Shown here piece by piece: positions 1 through 9,117 of a stretch of DNA of 64,000 nt. Source of the DNA: JAPPHA01 sp963662815 (GTDB taxonomy: Bacteria; Pseudomonadota; Alphaproteobacteria; Rhodobacterales; Rhodobacteraceae). The stretch is from positions 186,001-250,000 of the forward strand of contig CAXXWA010000029.1 of NCBI GenBank assembly GCA_963662815.2, given 5' to 3'. How positions within the stretch are numbered: position 1 is the first letter of the stretch; each line of letters begins with the position of its first letter. The notes under the pieces are model-generated. The model worked only from the letters and a program-made list of their open reading frames with translations, ran no database searches and was not told where the DNA came from. The translations under genes and the position numbers were made by a program.

Positions 1-20
1 GTGATGTCCATGTCCGGCAT
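1..20 (-). CDS. 5' end of the next hut-operon gene (partial)
   Basis: Only the first codons (reading M-P-D-M-D-I) lie in the window. The ATG shares its first base with the last base of the hutI stop (TGATG), the translational coupling expected of the next gene of a hut operon. By hut-operon convention hutH or hutG would fit, but seven residues cannot identify it. Confidence 0.4.
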
Positions 21-1219
21 CAGCCGCCCCCGGCGATGCGCTCGACGAGCGGATTGAAACCGATCCGGTAGCAGATCTCGGCAGGCTCCTCCGCGTCCCA
101 GACCGCGAGGTCCGCCCGCTTCCCCGCCGAAATCGATCCCCGGTCGCCAAGGCCGAGGGCGGCCGCGGCATGGCGCGTCGCGCCTGCGAGCGCTTCCTCG
201 GGCGTAAGCCGGAACAGGGTGCATGCCATGTTCAGGGCCGTGAGAATCGAGGTCAGCGGAGACGACCCGGGGTTGGCGTCCGTCGCGACGGCCATCGGCA
301 CGCGGCAGCTCCTGAACCGTTCCACCGGCGGCTGGCGGTCTTCGCCGAGGGTGTAGAAGGCGCCCGGCAGCAGCACGGCGACGACTCCGGCCCTGGCCAT
401 CGCCCGCACGCCGGCTTCCGAGGTGTACTCGAGGTGGTCTGCGGAGACAGCGCAATGACGCGCGGCGAGTTCGGCGCCGCCGAGGTCGGACAGCTGGTCA
501 GCGTGCAGCTTGACCGGCAACCCGTGCCGGCGCGCCCGTTCGAAGACCCGGTCCATTTCCGCCGGCGAGAAGGCGATGTGCTCGCAGAATCCGTCGACGG
601 CGTCGACCAGCCCCTCGCGATGCGCTGCATCCAGCGCGGGCAGGCATGCCTCTTCGATGTAGTCGGCCGGACGCCCGCGGAATTCTTCCGGAACGGCATG
701 CGCCCCGAGGAAGCTCGTCCTGACCTCGACCGGACGCAGTTCGGCCAGGCGCCGCGCAGCCCTGAGCATCCGCAGCTCGGTTTCGACGTCCAGGCCGTAA
801 CCGGACTTGATCTCCAGCGTCGAGACGCCTTCGGCAACGAGCGCGTCGAGGCGGGGCAGCGCGGAAGCCGCGAGCTGCTCCGCGTCCAGGCCGCGCGTTG
901 CGCGGACGGTCGACATTATGCCGCCGCCCTCCCGCGCGACATCGGCATAGCTCGCTCCGCCGAGTCGCTGCTCGAACTCCCGGGCGCGGTTGCCGCCGTG
1001 GACAAGATGCGTATGGCAGTCGATCAGGCCCGGGGTGACGAGTCCGCCAGCCAGCCGGCGCCGCGGCCACGCCGCGTAGTCCTCGGGAAGGCCGGATTCG
1101 GCGCCCACCCAGCGGATCAGGCCCGACGAGACCGCTATCGCGCCCTCGTCGACGAGGCCGTAAGGCAATGCGCCGTCCATTGTCGCGACCCGCGCACAGG
1201 TGAGAACCTCGCGATGCAT
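20..1219 (-). CDS. hutI: Imidazolonepropionase
   Basis: Hydrolyses 4-imidazolone-5-propionate to N-formimidoyl-glutamate, the third step of histidine degradation, in the cytoplasm. About 399 aa, the usual family length. The amidohydrolase metal site is visible: DCHTHLVHGGNR near residue 70, HADQ in the middle and VATDANPGSSP near residue 310. I start at MHREV instead of an ATG seven codons upstream because MHREV fits the family N-terminus. It diverges from hutF and is coupled to the next gene leftward. The intergenic palindrome at 1251-1268 lies about 30 bp upstream of this start and is a likely HutC operator. Confidence 0.93.
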   Translation of the reverse strand: MHREVLTCARVATMDGALPYGLVDEGAIAVSSGLIRWVGAESGLPEDYAAWPRRRLAGGLVTPGLIDCHTHLVHGGNRAREFEQRLGGASYADVAREGGGIMSTVRATRGLDAEQLAASALPRLDALVAEGVSTLEIKSGYGLDVETELRMLRAARRLAELRPVEVRTSFLGAHAVPEEFRGRPADYIEEACLPALDAAHREGLVDAVDGFCEHIAFSPAEMDRVFERARRHGLPVKLHADQLSDLGGAELAARHCAVSADHLEYTSEAGVRAMARAGVVAVLLPGAFYTLGEDRQPPVERFRSCRVPMAVATDANPGSSPLTSILTALNMACTLFRLTPEEALAGATRHAAAALGLGDRGSISAGKRADLAVWDAEEPAEICYRIGFNPLVERIAGGG

Positions 1220-1250
1220 GCAGCACCCTCCTGCCAGCAACCCGTCACCA

Positions 1251-1268
1251 AATATGTTTGCACATATT
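1251..1268. promoter_or_regulatory. Perfect inverted repeat, candidate HutC operator
   Basis: AATATGT-TTGC-ACATATT has two perfect 7-bp arms around a 4-bp spacer. It sits in the 207-bp gap between the divergent hutI and hutF starts. The GT...AC core fits GntR/HutC-family operators, and a HutC-type repressor is encoded 1.5 kb away. It is the only perfect palindrome of this size I saw in this gap. Binding is inferred. Confidence 0.6.
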
Positions 1269-1426
1269 CGGTTGTCAATGTCCGCGGCCTGGCGTTAATC
1301 ATGCGCTGCGGCAATTGCCTTTGGGTTCCGCAGGCAGCCGGAGCGGGAATGCATGCCAAACTGTCGGACAGGTCACCCGGAGAGAAAGCATTCCCGCGCG
1401 CCTTCGGTCGCTCGCCAGGGCCGGCG

Positions 1427-2794
1427 ATGACCGTGGAGACCGTTCACGCGCAGCATGCGCTCACCGAAAGGGGCTGGGAAGACGACGTTCTCGTCACTCT
1501 GGAAGGGGGAAGGATCCGATCGCTCCAGCGCGGGCCCGACACCGGAGCCGAAAAGGCGGCAATCCTCCTTCCCGCGCCGGCAAACCTTCACAGCCACGCG
1601 TTCCAGCGTGCAATGTCGGGACTTTGCGAACGGAAGAGCGAGGCGTCGAGGGACAGTTTCTGGACCTGGCGCAGGTTCATGTACCGTTTCCTGGACCGGC
1701 TCGAACCGAAAGACGTGGAGGCGATCGCCGCCTTCGCGATGATGGAGATGGCGGAAGCGGGATTCGCCTCCGTGGCGGAGTTCCACTACCTCCACCACCT
1801 TCCGGGCGGAAAACCCTACGCCAATCCGGCGGAGATGTGCGACCGGATCGCGGCGGCCGCGCGCACGACCGGACTCGGGCTGACGCTGCTTCCGGTGCTC
1901 TATCAGCACGGCGGCTGCGACCGCCGTCCTCTCGCGGCAGGGCAGCTGCGATTCGGCAGCGACATCGACGGGTTTGCGCGCCTGTTCGGCGCGGCCGAGT
2001 CCGCGCTTGCCACGCTGCCGGACGACTGCCGCATCGGGGTCGCCGCGCATTCCCTCCGCGCCGTCGACCGCGCCGGTCTCGACGCGGCGGCAATGCTTGC
2101 CCCCGGTTCGCCCGTCCACATGCACCTCGCCGAGCAGGCTGCGGAGGTCGAGGAAGTCGTTGCCTGCCTCGGCGCCCGGCCAGGAGAGTGGCTGTTCGAC
2201 AACGCGGAGGTCGACGGCCGCTGGTGCCTGATCCACTGCACGCAGCTGGAACGCCACGAGCTTGCGCGCCTTGCCGGGAGCGGCGCCGTCGCGGGCCTCT
2301 GCCCGGTAACCGAAGCCAGTCTCGGCGACGGGATTTTCGACGGGGCGGCGTTCCGGGGCGAATGCGGACGTTTCGGCGTCGGCACGGACTCCAACATCCG
2401 GGTTTCCCTTTCCGAGGAACTGCGGGCGCTCGAGTACTCGCAGCGCCTCCGGGACAGGTCGCGCGCCGTTCTCGCCGACCCCGGGCAGTCCTGCGGACGC
2501 GCAATCTTCGACGCCGTCGTCGAAGGCGGCTGCCGCGCGGCCGGCCGCGGAAGCGGCGCGATCGCACCGGGCAGGGTCGCGGATCTCGTTGCCCTCGAAG
2601 GTGGCGCGGTCGACCTTGCCGCGCGCTCGGGCGACAGGTATCTCGACGCTTTCGCGTTTTCGGGCGACAACCGGATGGTGCGCGATCTCTGGTCGGCGGG
2701 AAGGCACATCGTCCGAGAGGGCCGGCACGTTGCGCATGACGCGGTCAGGGACGCATATCTCGCTTGCCTGCGGCGGCTGACGGAAGGGTTGTGA
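1427..2794 (+). CDS. hutF: Formimidoylglutamate deiminase
   Basis: Converts N-formimidoyl-L-glutamate to N-formyl-L-glutamate plus ammonia in the histidine pathway branch that continues with HutG. 455 aa from the chosen ATG (MTVETVHAQ). Amidohydrolase metal-site motifs are visible: HSHAFQRAMSGL near residue 58, HMHLAEQ near 230, a histidine in WCLIHCTQL, and GTDSNIRVS near 320. The reading frame stays open for more than 1.2 kb upstream, but that part is antisense to hutI, so the start is set by family length. The stop overlaps the hutC ATG (TGATG), so hutF and hutC are one unit. Confidence 0.93.
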   Translation: MTVETVHAQHALTERGWEDDVLVTLEGGRIRSLQRGPDTGAEKAAILLPAPANLHSHAFQRAMSGLCERKSEASRDSFWTWRRFMYRFLDRLEPKDVEAIAAFAMMEMAEAGFASVAEFHYLHHLPGGKPYANPAEMCDRIAAAARTTGLGLTLLPVLYQHGGCDRRPLAAGQLRFGSDIDGFARLFGAAESALATLPDDCRIGVAAHSLRAVDRAGLDAAAMLAPGSPVHMHLAEQAAEVEEVVACLGARPGEWLFDNAEVDGRWCLIHCTQLERHELARLAGSGAVAGLCPVTEASLGDGIFDGAAFRGECGRFGVGTDSNIRVSLSEELRALEYSQRLRDRSRAVLADPGQSCGRAIFDAVVEGGCRAAGRGSGAIAPGRVADLVALEGGAVDLAARSGDRYLDAFAFSGDNRMVRDLWSAGRHIVREGRHVAHDAVRDAYLACLRRLTEGL

Positions 2795-3489
2795 TGGCGC
2801 GCACCGCATCCTGGAAAAAGATCTCGGCGGAGATCGAGGGCCGGATCCGGGGCGGCGCCTGGAAACCGGGCGAGCGGATTCCGCGCGAGGCGGACCTGGC
2901 CGAGGAATTCGCCTGCGCGCGCGCAACCGTCCACCGCGCGCTCAGAACGCTCGTTGACCAGGGATTGATCGTCCGGCGCCGGCGCGCCGGGTCGCGCGTG
3001 GTCAAGACACAGGTGCGACGGACCGAGTTCCGGATACCGATCATGCGGCACGAAGTGGAAGCCGCCGGCCATGCCTACGGATACCGGCTCGTTTCGAGGA
3101 AGTCGGGCCCGCCTCCGGCCAGCGTCCGCGACCGGATGAAGCTGGAGCCCGGCGCCGCGGTCCTCTACCTGGAGGCGCTGCATTTCGCCGACGAAACGGC
3201 GCACGCGCTCGAGAATCGCTGGATCAACCCGGGCGCCGTGCCCGGCGTCCTCGATGTCGACTTCTCCGGGGTCTCGGCGAACGAATACCTGGTCAGGAAC
3301 GTCCCGTTCAGCACCGGCGAGATCTCGCTTTCCGCCGCCTCGGCCACGAAGGACGAGGCGCGCCTTCTCGGCGTTTCCCCCGGTGCGGCGCTCTTCGCGA
3401 CCAGCCGCGTCACCTGGTCTGACGGCACAGCCATCACCGTCGCCAGGCTCGCCTATCCGCCGGGCTACGAACTTCGGAGCAGGATCTGA
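2794..3489 (+). CDS. hutC: GntR/HutC-family transcriptional regulator
   Basis: 231 aa. The N-terminal winged helix-turn-helix covers about residues 10-75 (ISAEIEGRIRGGAWKPGERI then ATVHRALRTLVDQGLIVRR). The C-terminal UTRA effector domain covers about residues 90-225. HutC proteins repress hut genes and are induced by urocanate; that ligand is family knowledge, not seen here. The ATG overlaps the hutF stop by one base, so the repressor is co-transcribed with its presumed target. The palindrome at 1251-1268 is its likely operator. Confidence 0.88.
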   Translation: MARTASWKKISAEIEGRIRGGAWKPGERIPREADLAEEFACARATVHRALRTLVDQGLIVRRRRAGSRVVKTQVRRTEFRIPIMRHEVEAAGHAYGYRLVSRKSGPPPASVRDRMKLEPGAAVLYLEALHFADETAHALENRWINPGAVPGVLDVDFSGVSANEYLVRNVPFSTGEISLSAASATKDEARLLGVSPGAALFATSRVTWSDGTAITVARLAYPPGYELRSRI

Positions 3490-3653
3490 ATGCGGCGCGC
3501 CGGTCGCAACGGCGGAGATCCCACCCTGCCGCCGCCGGCGGCGCAACCCGCCGCGCCGGGCGGAGTCTCCGCCATGCGCCGCGAAGCCTGGGCCGGCGCG
3601 GCGTGCGCTGGCGGCAGGCACTGCGGCCGCGCCGATCCCGGAGTTGCGAAAAG

Positions 3654-4907
3654 ATGATGCAGCGCTACTCCGGGTTTTCCCTGATCCGGCACGCGATTTC
3701 GCGGCACCGCGGCTGGCGCCGGGCATGGCGGAGCCCGGAACTCGCGGAGAGTTACGACGTGCTGGTGATCGGCGCAGGCGGTCACGGCCTGGCGACCGCG
3801 TACCACCTGGCCAGGGATCACGGCCTGAACAGCGTCGCGGTTCTCGAGCGCGGCTGGCTGGGCGGCGGCAACGTGGCCCGCAACACGGTCACGGTCCGTT
3901 CGAACTACCTGCGGGACGAATCGATTCCGTTCTTCGTCCGCTCGGTCGCGATGTTCGAGGGTCTCACCCGGGATCTGAACTTCAACCTTATGCATTCGAA
4001 GCGGACCATGATCGACGTGGTCCAGACCTATCCGAAGCTGCGCGAACTGCGCCGCCGGCAGCTCTTCATGGACTTGCACGGCGCAAGCTACGAACGCATC
4101 GGCGTCAAGGAGCTCAGGCGGCGAATTCCGGCATTGACGGGCGGCGGCCCTGAGTCCCGTCTTCCGATCATCGCCGGCATGGTGCACACGGACGCTGCGG
4201 TGAACCGCCACGACGCCGTCGCCTGGGCCTACGCAAGGGCCGCGGACAGCCGGGGCGTGGAAATCCACGAGAACACGCCCGTCACGAGACTCCTGCGAAG
4301 CCCGGACGGTTCGATCTCGGGGGTCGAGACCGCGCGCGGCGAGGTGCGCGCCAGGAAGGTGGCGGTTGCGGTCTCCGGGCACACGACGACGCTGACCGAG
4401 ACGGCCGGGCTGAAACTCCCCCTGCGCACGATCAATCTCACGGCCTTCGTCTCCGAACCGGTCAAGCCGCTCCTCGACGTGGTCGTGAACTGTCCCGACA
4501 TCGGTGTCTACCTGAGCCAGAGCGACAAGGGCGAACTCGTCATCGGCGGCGCCCCGGATCCCGGGCAGTCGTTCCGCCGCGACATCAGGCAGTCGGTCTT
4601 CGAGGACACGACGGCGGCGCTTCTCGAACTCTTCCCTGCATTCCGCACTCTGAAGCTGCTTCGGCAGTGGGGCGGGCATGTCGACATCGCCCACGACGGA
4701 TCGCCGATCATCTCGACCACGGATGTTCCGGGACTCTACGTGACCGCCGGCTGGTGGGGCGGATACAAGGCGATCCCGGCGGGCGGCATGACGTTCGCCC
4801 ACCTCGTTGCAAGGAACGAGCCGCACCCGTTGATCGCGCCGTTCGGACTCGCGCGCTTCCGCCGCCTCGGGTTCGTGGTCGAGACCGGAACCACCACGGC
4901 GCGCTGA
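3654..4907 (+). CDS. soxB: Sarcosine oxidase beta subunit
   Basis: Flavin subunit of heterotetrameric sarcosine oxidase, which demethylates sarcosine to glycine and passes one carbon to tetrahydrofolate. About 417 aa. The N-terminus MQRYSGFSLIRHAISRHRGW is typical of the family, so I take the ATG at 3654 or the one directly after it at 3657, not the upstream frame. A Rossmann FAD motif VIGAGGHGLATAYHLA follows, then TVRSNYLRDES and a C-terminal GWWGGYKAIPAGG segment. First gene of soxBDAG; 15 bp separate it from soxD. The 160 bp before it is GC-rich and holds a short hairpin near 3559-3573 but no clear promoter. Confidence 0.95.
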   Translation: MMQRYSGFSLIRHAISRHRGWRRAWRSPELAESYDVLVIGAGGHGLATAYHLARDHGLNSVAVLERGWLGGGNVARNTVTVRSNYLRDESIPFFVRSVAMFEGLTRDLNFNLMHSKRTMIDVVQTYPKLRELRRRQLFMDLHGASYERIGVKELRRRIPALTGGGPESRLPIIAGMVHTDAAVNRHDAVAWAYARAADSRGVEIHENTPVTRLLRSPDGSISGVETARGEVRARKVAVAVSGHTTTLTETAGLKLPLRTINLTAFVSEPVKPLLDVVVNCPDIGVYLSQSDKGELVIGGAPDPGQSFRRDIRQSVFEDTTAALLELFPAFRTLKLLRQWGGHVDIAHDGSPIISTTDVPGLYVTAGWWGGYKAIPAGGMTFAHLVARNEPHPLIAPFGLARFRRLGFVVETGTTTAR

Positions 4908-4922
4908 GAGGACTGCGCAGAC

Positions 4923-5183
4923 ATGCACCTGATCCGCTGCCCGCACTGCGGCCACCGCGACGAGAGCGAGTTCGTCTACGGCGGTCCCTTCTCCGGAGCC
5001 AGGCCCGACGACCCCGGCGCAATCCAGGACGAGGCGTGGTCGAACTACCTCACGGTCCCGGACAACCCCGTCGGCCCGGTCGTCGAATGCTGGTGGCATG
5101 CGAACGGCTGCGGAGCCTGGGTGACGATCGCCCGCGATACCGCGACCCACGACATCCGGGAGGCGCGCGATGACCGCGGCTGA
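4923..5183 (+). CDS. soxD: Sarcosine oxidase delta subunit
   Basis: 86 aa, a small zinc-binding structural subunit of the sarcosine oxidase heterotetramer. CPHCGHRDESEFVYGG opens the protein, and a second Cys/His cluster (CWWHANGCGAW) lies near residues 56-66, matching the zinc ligands of the family. The last 14 nt overlap the start of soxA, so translation is coupled. Confidence 0.95.
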   Translation: MHLIRCPHCGHRDESEFVYGGPFSGARPDDPGAIQDEAWSNYLTVPDNPVGPVVECWWHANGCGAWVTIARDTATHDIREARDDRG

Positions 5184-8109
5184 AAGGCGCCTCGCTTCCG
5201 GCGGCGGAATCGACCGGTCGCGTCCGCTCCGGTTCACCTTCGACGGCCGCCCCTACCGCGGTTTCGAGGGCGATACGCTCGCGTCGGCGCTGCTGGCGGA
5301 AGGCGTGGACATCATCGGAAGGAGCTTCAAGTACCACCGGCCGCGCGGTGTCATCGGCGCGGGCGTCGAGGACCCTGCATGCCTGGTCGAACTCGCGGGC
5401 CGGGCGGCCTCCGGAAACCAGCAGGCCGCGACCGTGCGCCTGCGGGACGGACTGGCCGCGACGTCGGTGAACTGCTGGCCGTCGCCGGAACTTGACGCCG
5501 CGGGCATCATCGGCGCCTTCTCCCGGCTGCTTCCCGCCGGATTCTACTACAAGACCTTCATGTGGCCCGGCTGGCGGTACTACGAGCCCTGGATCCGGCG
5601 CGCGGCAGGCCTGGCGGCCGCGCCCGCGACCCCTGCCGAAGGACGCTTCGAGACCCGTCACGCGCATGCGGACGTCCTCGTCGTCGGCGCCGGCCCGGCA
5701 GGGTTGTCGGCCGCTCTCGCGGCGGCGGGATCGGGCGCAAGGGTCGTGCTCGTCGACGACAATCGTGTTCCCGGCGGCGCGCTGCTGAACCGGCGGCTCG
5801 GGATCGGCGGCGCGCCGGCGGAGGAGTGGGCCGCCAAGGCCGGCGGCGAACTCGCGGCAATGGACAATGTCACGTACCTCTGCGACGCGACAGCCTGGGG
5901 GTACCGCGAGCACAACCTCGTCCTGGTCGTTCAGCGCAACCCGGAAACGCCGGACGTTATCGAACGCAGCTGGAAGGTGCGGGCGCGGCGGGTCGTGATC
6001 GCGACGGGCGCGCACGAACGGCCACTCGTGTTCGCGAACAACGACCGCCCGGGGGCGATGCTCGCGTCCGCCGTGCAGGCCTACGTCAACCGCTACGCGG
6101 TTCTTCCCGGGACCACGGCGGTCGTTTTCACCAACAACGACAGCGCCTACGGGGCGGCCGCGGACATGGCGGCCGCCGGAATCGACGTGGCGGCGATCGT
6201 CGACAGCCGGAAGGACGTGCCGGGCGCCGCGCGCGCCCTGGTCGGGGGAACGGAAATTCTTGCCGGGCAGGTCGTGACCGAGGCGCACGGCCGCCGCCGC
6301 GTCAGGTCGGTCAGCGCGGGGGATCCGGCAGGCGGAACCATGCGCCGCATCGCCTGCGATCTCCTCGCCCACTCCGGCGGCTGGAACCCCGTAGTCCACC
6401 TCCACTGCCAGTCGCGCGGGACGCTCCGCTTCGACGACACTATCGCGGCGTTCGTGCCGAAGGATGCCGCACAGCCCGCAGCCGTCGCCGGAGCCGCGGC
6501 GGGATTGCCGTCCCTCGGCGACGCGCTCGCGGACGGCGCGGCGAAGGGCGCAGGCGCCGCGGAGGCGGCCGGATTCCGCGCCCTCTCCCGCCCGCTCCCG
6601 GAGTGCCGGGATCAGCCGTATGCCGTGGAGCCGCTCTGGCTCGCCGTTGCCCCCGGTCGCGAGGACAGAAGTTTTCTCGACATCCTGAACGACGTCACCG
6701 TCGACGACGTTCGCCTCGCCCTGCGCGAGGGGTACCGCAGCATCGAACACGTCAAGCGATACACGACGGGCGGCATGGGTTTCGACCAGGGCAAGACCGG
6801 CAACGCCAACATCATCGGCACCGTGGCTCATGTGAAGGGCATCGCCGTCCCGGAAGCCGGGTTCACGACCTTTCGTCCGCCGTATGTCCCGGTCGCGTTC
6901 GGCGCCGTCGCCGGCGCACGGACTGGACCGGTGGTATTGCCGTTTCGCCACACGCCGGTGACCGCGTGGAACATCGAGCAGGGCGCAGTCATGTACGAGG
7001 CCGGCGGCCGCTGGAGGCGGCCAGGCTACTTCCCGAAACCCGGCGAGAGCTTCCAGGACAGTGTCGACCGGGAATGCCGGTCCGTCAGGCAGCGCGTCGG
7101 CGTTTACGACGGCTCGCCGCTCGGCAAGTTCGAGATCAAGGGGAGGGACGCTCTTCGCCTTCTCGACCTCGTCTACACGAACGACTTCTCCGACCTCGCG
7201 CCGGGCAAGGGCCGATACGGCCTGATGCTTACCGACGACGGCATGATCCTCGACGACGGCGTCACGTTCCGCATCGATGAACACAGGTACCTGATGACCA
7301 CGTCGACCGCCAACGCCGAGACCGTCAACCGCCACCTCGAACGGATTCTCCAGGTCGATCGCCGCGGCTGGGACGTCCGGATCACCACGCTCACCAGCGA
7401 GTGGTGCAACGCCACGATTTGCGGTCCGCGCGCACGCGACGTCATGAAGGCGCTGGCGACCGACATCGACATCGACCGGGATGCGTTCCCGTTCATGCAC
7501 TTTCGCTCGGGATCCGTAGCCGGCCTGCCAGCGCGCGTCTTCAGGGTCAGTTTCACCGGCGAAGTGTCGTTCGAGGTCAACGTCCGGCGCCGGCACTTCC
7601 GGAGCCTGTGGGACAGGGTCATGGACGCCGGGCGCCGGTTCGGAATCGAGCCCGTGGGCTCGGAGGCAAGCCACGTGCTGCGGACGGAAAAGGGCTTCCT
7701 GTCGCTGGGCCACGAGGCCGACGGGACGGTCGATCCGCACGACCTCGGAATGAGCTGGATCATGTCGCGGAAAAAGGCGGACTTCATCGGAAAGCGCGCG
7801 GTCGAGATCAGGCGCAGCAGCGGAGAGCCGCGGCGCGAACTCGTGGGGCTGCTTCCGGACGACCCGGAACAGGCGATTCCCGAGGGCGCGCCGCTGACTC
7901 CTGGCGGATCGAAGCGGGCGAGCGAGGGCTTGACGACCGCCTGCGTCCGGAGCGTGGTCAACGACCGCTGGATCGCGCTCGCCCTGCTCGAGAACGGGCG
8001 AGAGCGCATCGGCGGGACCGCGCACGCGCGAACCAGGACGCGCATCATTCCCGCCCGGATCGCGGCGCCGTGCTTTCATGATCCGGAGGGCAGGCTGCTG
8101 CGTGGTTGA
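5170..8109 (+). CDS. soxA: Sarcosine oxidase alpha subunit
   Basis: 979 aa, full family length. Domain order: an N-terminal 2Fe-2S-like fold (residues about 15-95, GRSFKYHRPRGV), a dinucleotide-binding FAD/NAD domain starting at VVGAGPAGLSAALAAAGSG near residue 175, and a C-terminal GcvT-like folate-binding half from about residue 610 (GKFEIKGRDALRLL, GRYGLMLTDDGMILDDG, VGSEASHVLRTEKGF). Methylene-tetrahydrofolate is formed in the C-terminal half; this is family knowledge. soxG follows one base after the stop. Confidence 0.96.
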   Translation: MTAAERRLASGGGIDRSRPLRFTFDGRPYRGFEGDTLASALLAEGVDIIGRSFKYHRPRGVIGAGVEDPACLVELAGRAASGNQQAATVRLRDGLAATSVNCWPSPELDAAGIIGAFSRLLPAGFYYKTFMWPGWRYYEPWIRRAAGLAAAPATPAEGRFETRHAHADVLVVGAGPAGLSAALAAAGSGARVVLVDDNRVPGGALLNRRLGIGGAPAEEWAAKAGGELAAMDNVTYLCDATAWGYREHNLVLVVQRNPETPDVIERSWKVRARRVVIATGAHERPLVFANNDRPGAMLASAVQAYVNRYAVLPGTTAVVFTNNDSAYGAAADMAAAGIDVAAIVDSRKDVPGAARALVGGTEILAGQVVTEAHGRRRVRSVSAGDPAGGTMRRIACDLLAHSGGWNPVVHLHCQSRGTLRFDDTIAAFVPKDAAQPAAVAGAAAGLPSLGDALADGAAKGAGAAEAAGFRALSRPLPECRDQPYAVEPLWLAVAPGREDRSFLDILNDVTVDDVRLALREGYRSIEHVKRYTTGGMGFDQGKTGNANIIGTVAHVKGIAVPEAGFTTFRPPYVPVAFGAVAGARTGPVVLPFRHTPVTAWNIEQGAVMYEAGGRWRRPGYFPKPGESFQDSVDRECRSVRQRVGVYDGSPLGKFEIKGRDALRLLDLVYTNDFSDLAPGKGRYGLMLTDDGMILDDGVTFRIDEHRYLMTTSTANAETVNRHLERILQVDRRGWDVRITTLTSEWCNATICGPRARDVMKALATDIDIDRDAFPFMHFRSGSVAGLPARVFRVSFTGEVSFEVNVRRRHFRSLWDRVMDAGRRFGIEPVGSEASHVLRTEKGFLSLGHEADGTVDPHDLGMSWIMSRKKADFIGKRAVEIRRSSGEPRRELVGLLPDDPEQAIPEGAPLTPGGSKRASEGLTTACVRSVVNDRWIALALLENGRERIGGTAHARTRTRIIPARIAAPCFHDPEGRLLRG

Positions 8110-8110
8110 A

Positions 8111-8617
8111 ATGGGTTACGAGGCGACAGCAAGCCGGGCCGGCACGCAGGCCGTCTTCGAAATCCGCGGAAAGCAGCGGGATGTCGCCGCCTGGGCCGGC
8201 GCGCGTCTTCCTCCGCTTCCGGCGCAGCCGAACACGGAAACGCGGGAGGACGGCCTGGCGATCTGCCACTGCGGGCCGGATCGCTGGCTGGTTCGCGCGC
8301 CAATCCGGCGGGAAGCCGGACTGACGGAAGCGCTGGATCCGGACGCGGCGCCGGTTTCGGTCAGCGTCGTCCCGGTTTCCGACTCGTATGCCTTCTTCAA
8401 TGTCTCCGGCAAGGACGCCGATGCGGTCATGTCGATGGTCACGCCCCTCGACCTGCATCGATCGGTCTTTCCCGAAAATGCCGCAACATTCACCGCCGTC
8501 TGCGGCGTCCGCGGTTTCCTGGCACGCCGGACCCGTCCGGAAAACGGCTACGAGCTTGCGGTCGACGCAAGCCTTGCCGAAATGGTCGAATGCTGGTTCG
8601 CGCGGATTCTCGGCTGA
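8111..8617 (+). CDS. soxG: Sarcosine oxidase gamma subunit
   Basis: 168 aa from the ATG one base after the soxA stop; GTG at 8102 and an in-frame ATG at 8078 inside soxA are alternatives. The protein resembles the GcvT-like gamma subunit: CHCGPDRWLVRAP near residue 55, a VSGKDADAVMSMVTPLDLH stretch near 105, and ARRTRPENGYELAVDASLAEMVECWF at the end (given here as key segments). It completes the soxBDAG set. An 86-bp gap separates it from the Rid-family gene. Confidence 0.9.
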   Translation: MGYEATASRAGTQAVFEIRGKQRDVAAWAGARLPPLPAQPNTETREDGLAICHCGPDRWLVRAPIRREAGLTEALDPDAAPVSVSVVPVSDSYAFFNVSGKDADAVMSMVTPLDLHRSVFPENAATFTAVCGVRGFLARRTRPENGYELAVDASLAEMVECWFARILG

Positions 8618-8703
8618 GGTGCCGAACGGGCGCGCTGCCCTGCCGCAAGGAAGCCGCCGCAATCCGGGGCGCCAGGACGACCCCGCCGTGAAAGGACAAG
8701 CAG

Positions 8704-9096
8704 ATGCCGCGCCAGCACATCCACCCCTACGAGACCCGCTATCATGCACGCGCAATCTACTCGAAGGCCATCCGCGCGAGCGGAGACTTAGTCTTCATGC
8801 AGGGCCAGGTCGGAGTCACGGATGACGGCACGCTCGTCGGCCCGGAGGATCCAGGGCTCCAGGCCGATCAGGCCTGCCGCAACATTCGCCGCTGGATGCG
8901 CGAAGCGGGCGGGGACCTGTCCGACGTCTGCAAGCTGACCGTTTACGTGACCGACATCGCGCACCGGCCGGCCGTTTACGGGTCCATCAACAGATGGTTC
9001 GACGGGGTGCGCCACTGCAGCACCGGGGTCGTGGTCAGTGGACTCGCGGACCCGTCGTTTCTCGTCGAAATCGACGCGATGGCAGTCGTCGGTTGA
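8704..9096 (+). CDS. RidA/YjgF/YER057c-family protein
   Basis: 130 aa, the normal length of the single-domain Rid family, which hydrolyses reactive enamine/imine intermediates or acts in related deaminations. Seen: GDLVFMQGQVGVTDDG, then QADQACRNIRRWMREAGGDLSDVCKLTVYVTD in two conserved blocks, and VEIDAMAVV at the end. The arginine that marks true RidA deaminases near residue 105 is not evident, so a Rid1-7 subgroup is more likely than RidA itself. AAAGGA lies upstream as a ribosome site. Position after soxG suggests scavenging of imines from amine oxidation; that is inference. Confidence 0.85.
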   Translation: MPRQHIHPYETRYHARAIYSKAIRASGDLVFMQGQVGVTDDGTLVGPEDPGLQADQACRNIRRWMREAGGDLSDVCKLTVYVTDIAHRPAVYGSINRWFDGVRHCSTGVVVSGLADPSFLVEIDAMAVVG

Positions 9097-9117
9097 ATCG
9101 CCGTGTCCGGCCGGCTG

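Noticed and set aside
170..1426. Long open extension upstream of hutF in the same frame
   Set aside because: It is antisense to hutI and the hutF family length is met from 1427.
5050..8079. 1009-codon minus-strand frame across soxA
   Set aside because: It mirrors soxA and shows no domain; a high-GC antisense artefact.
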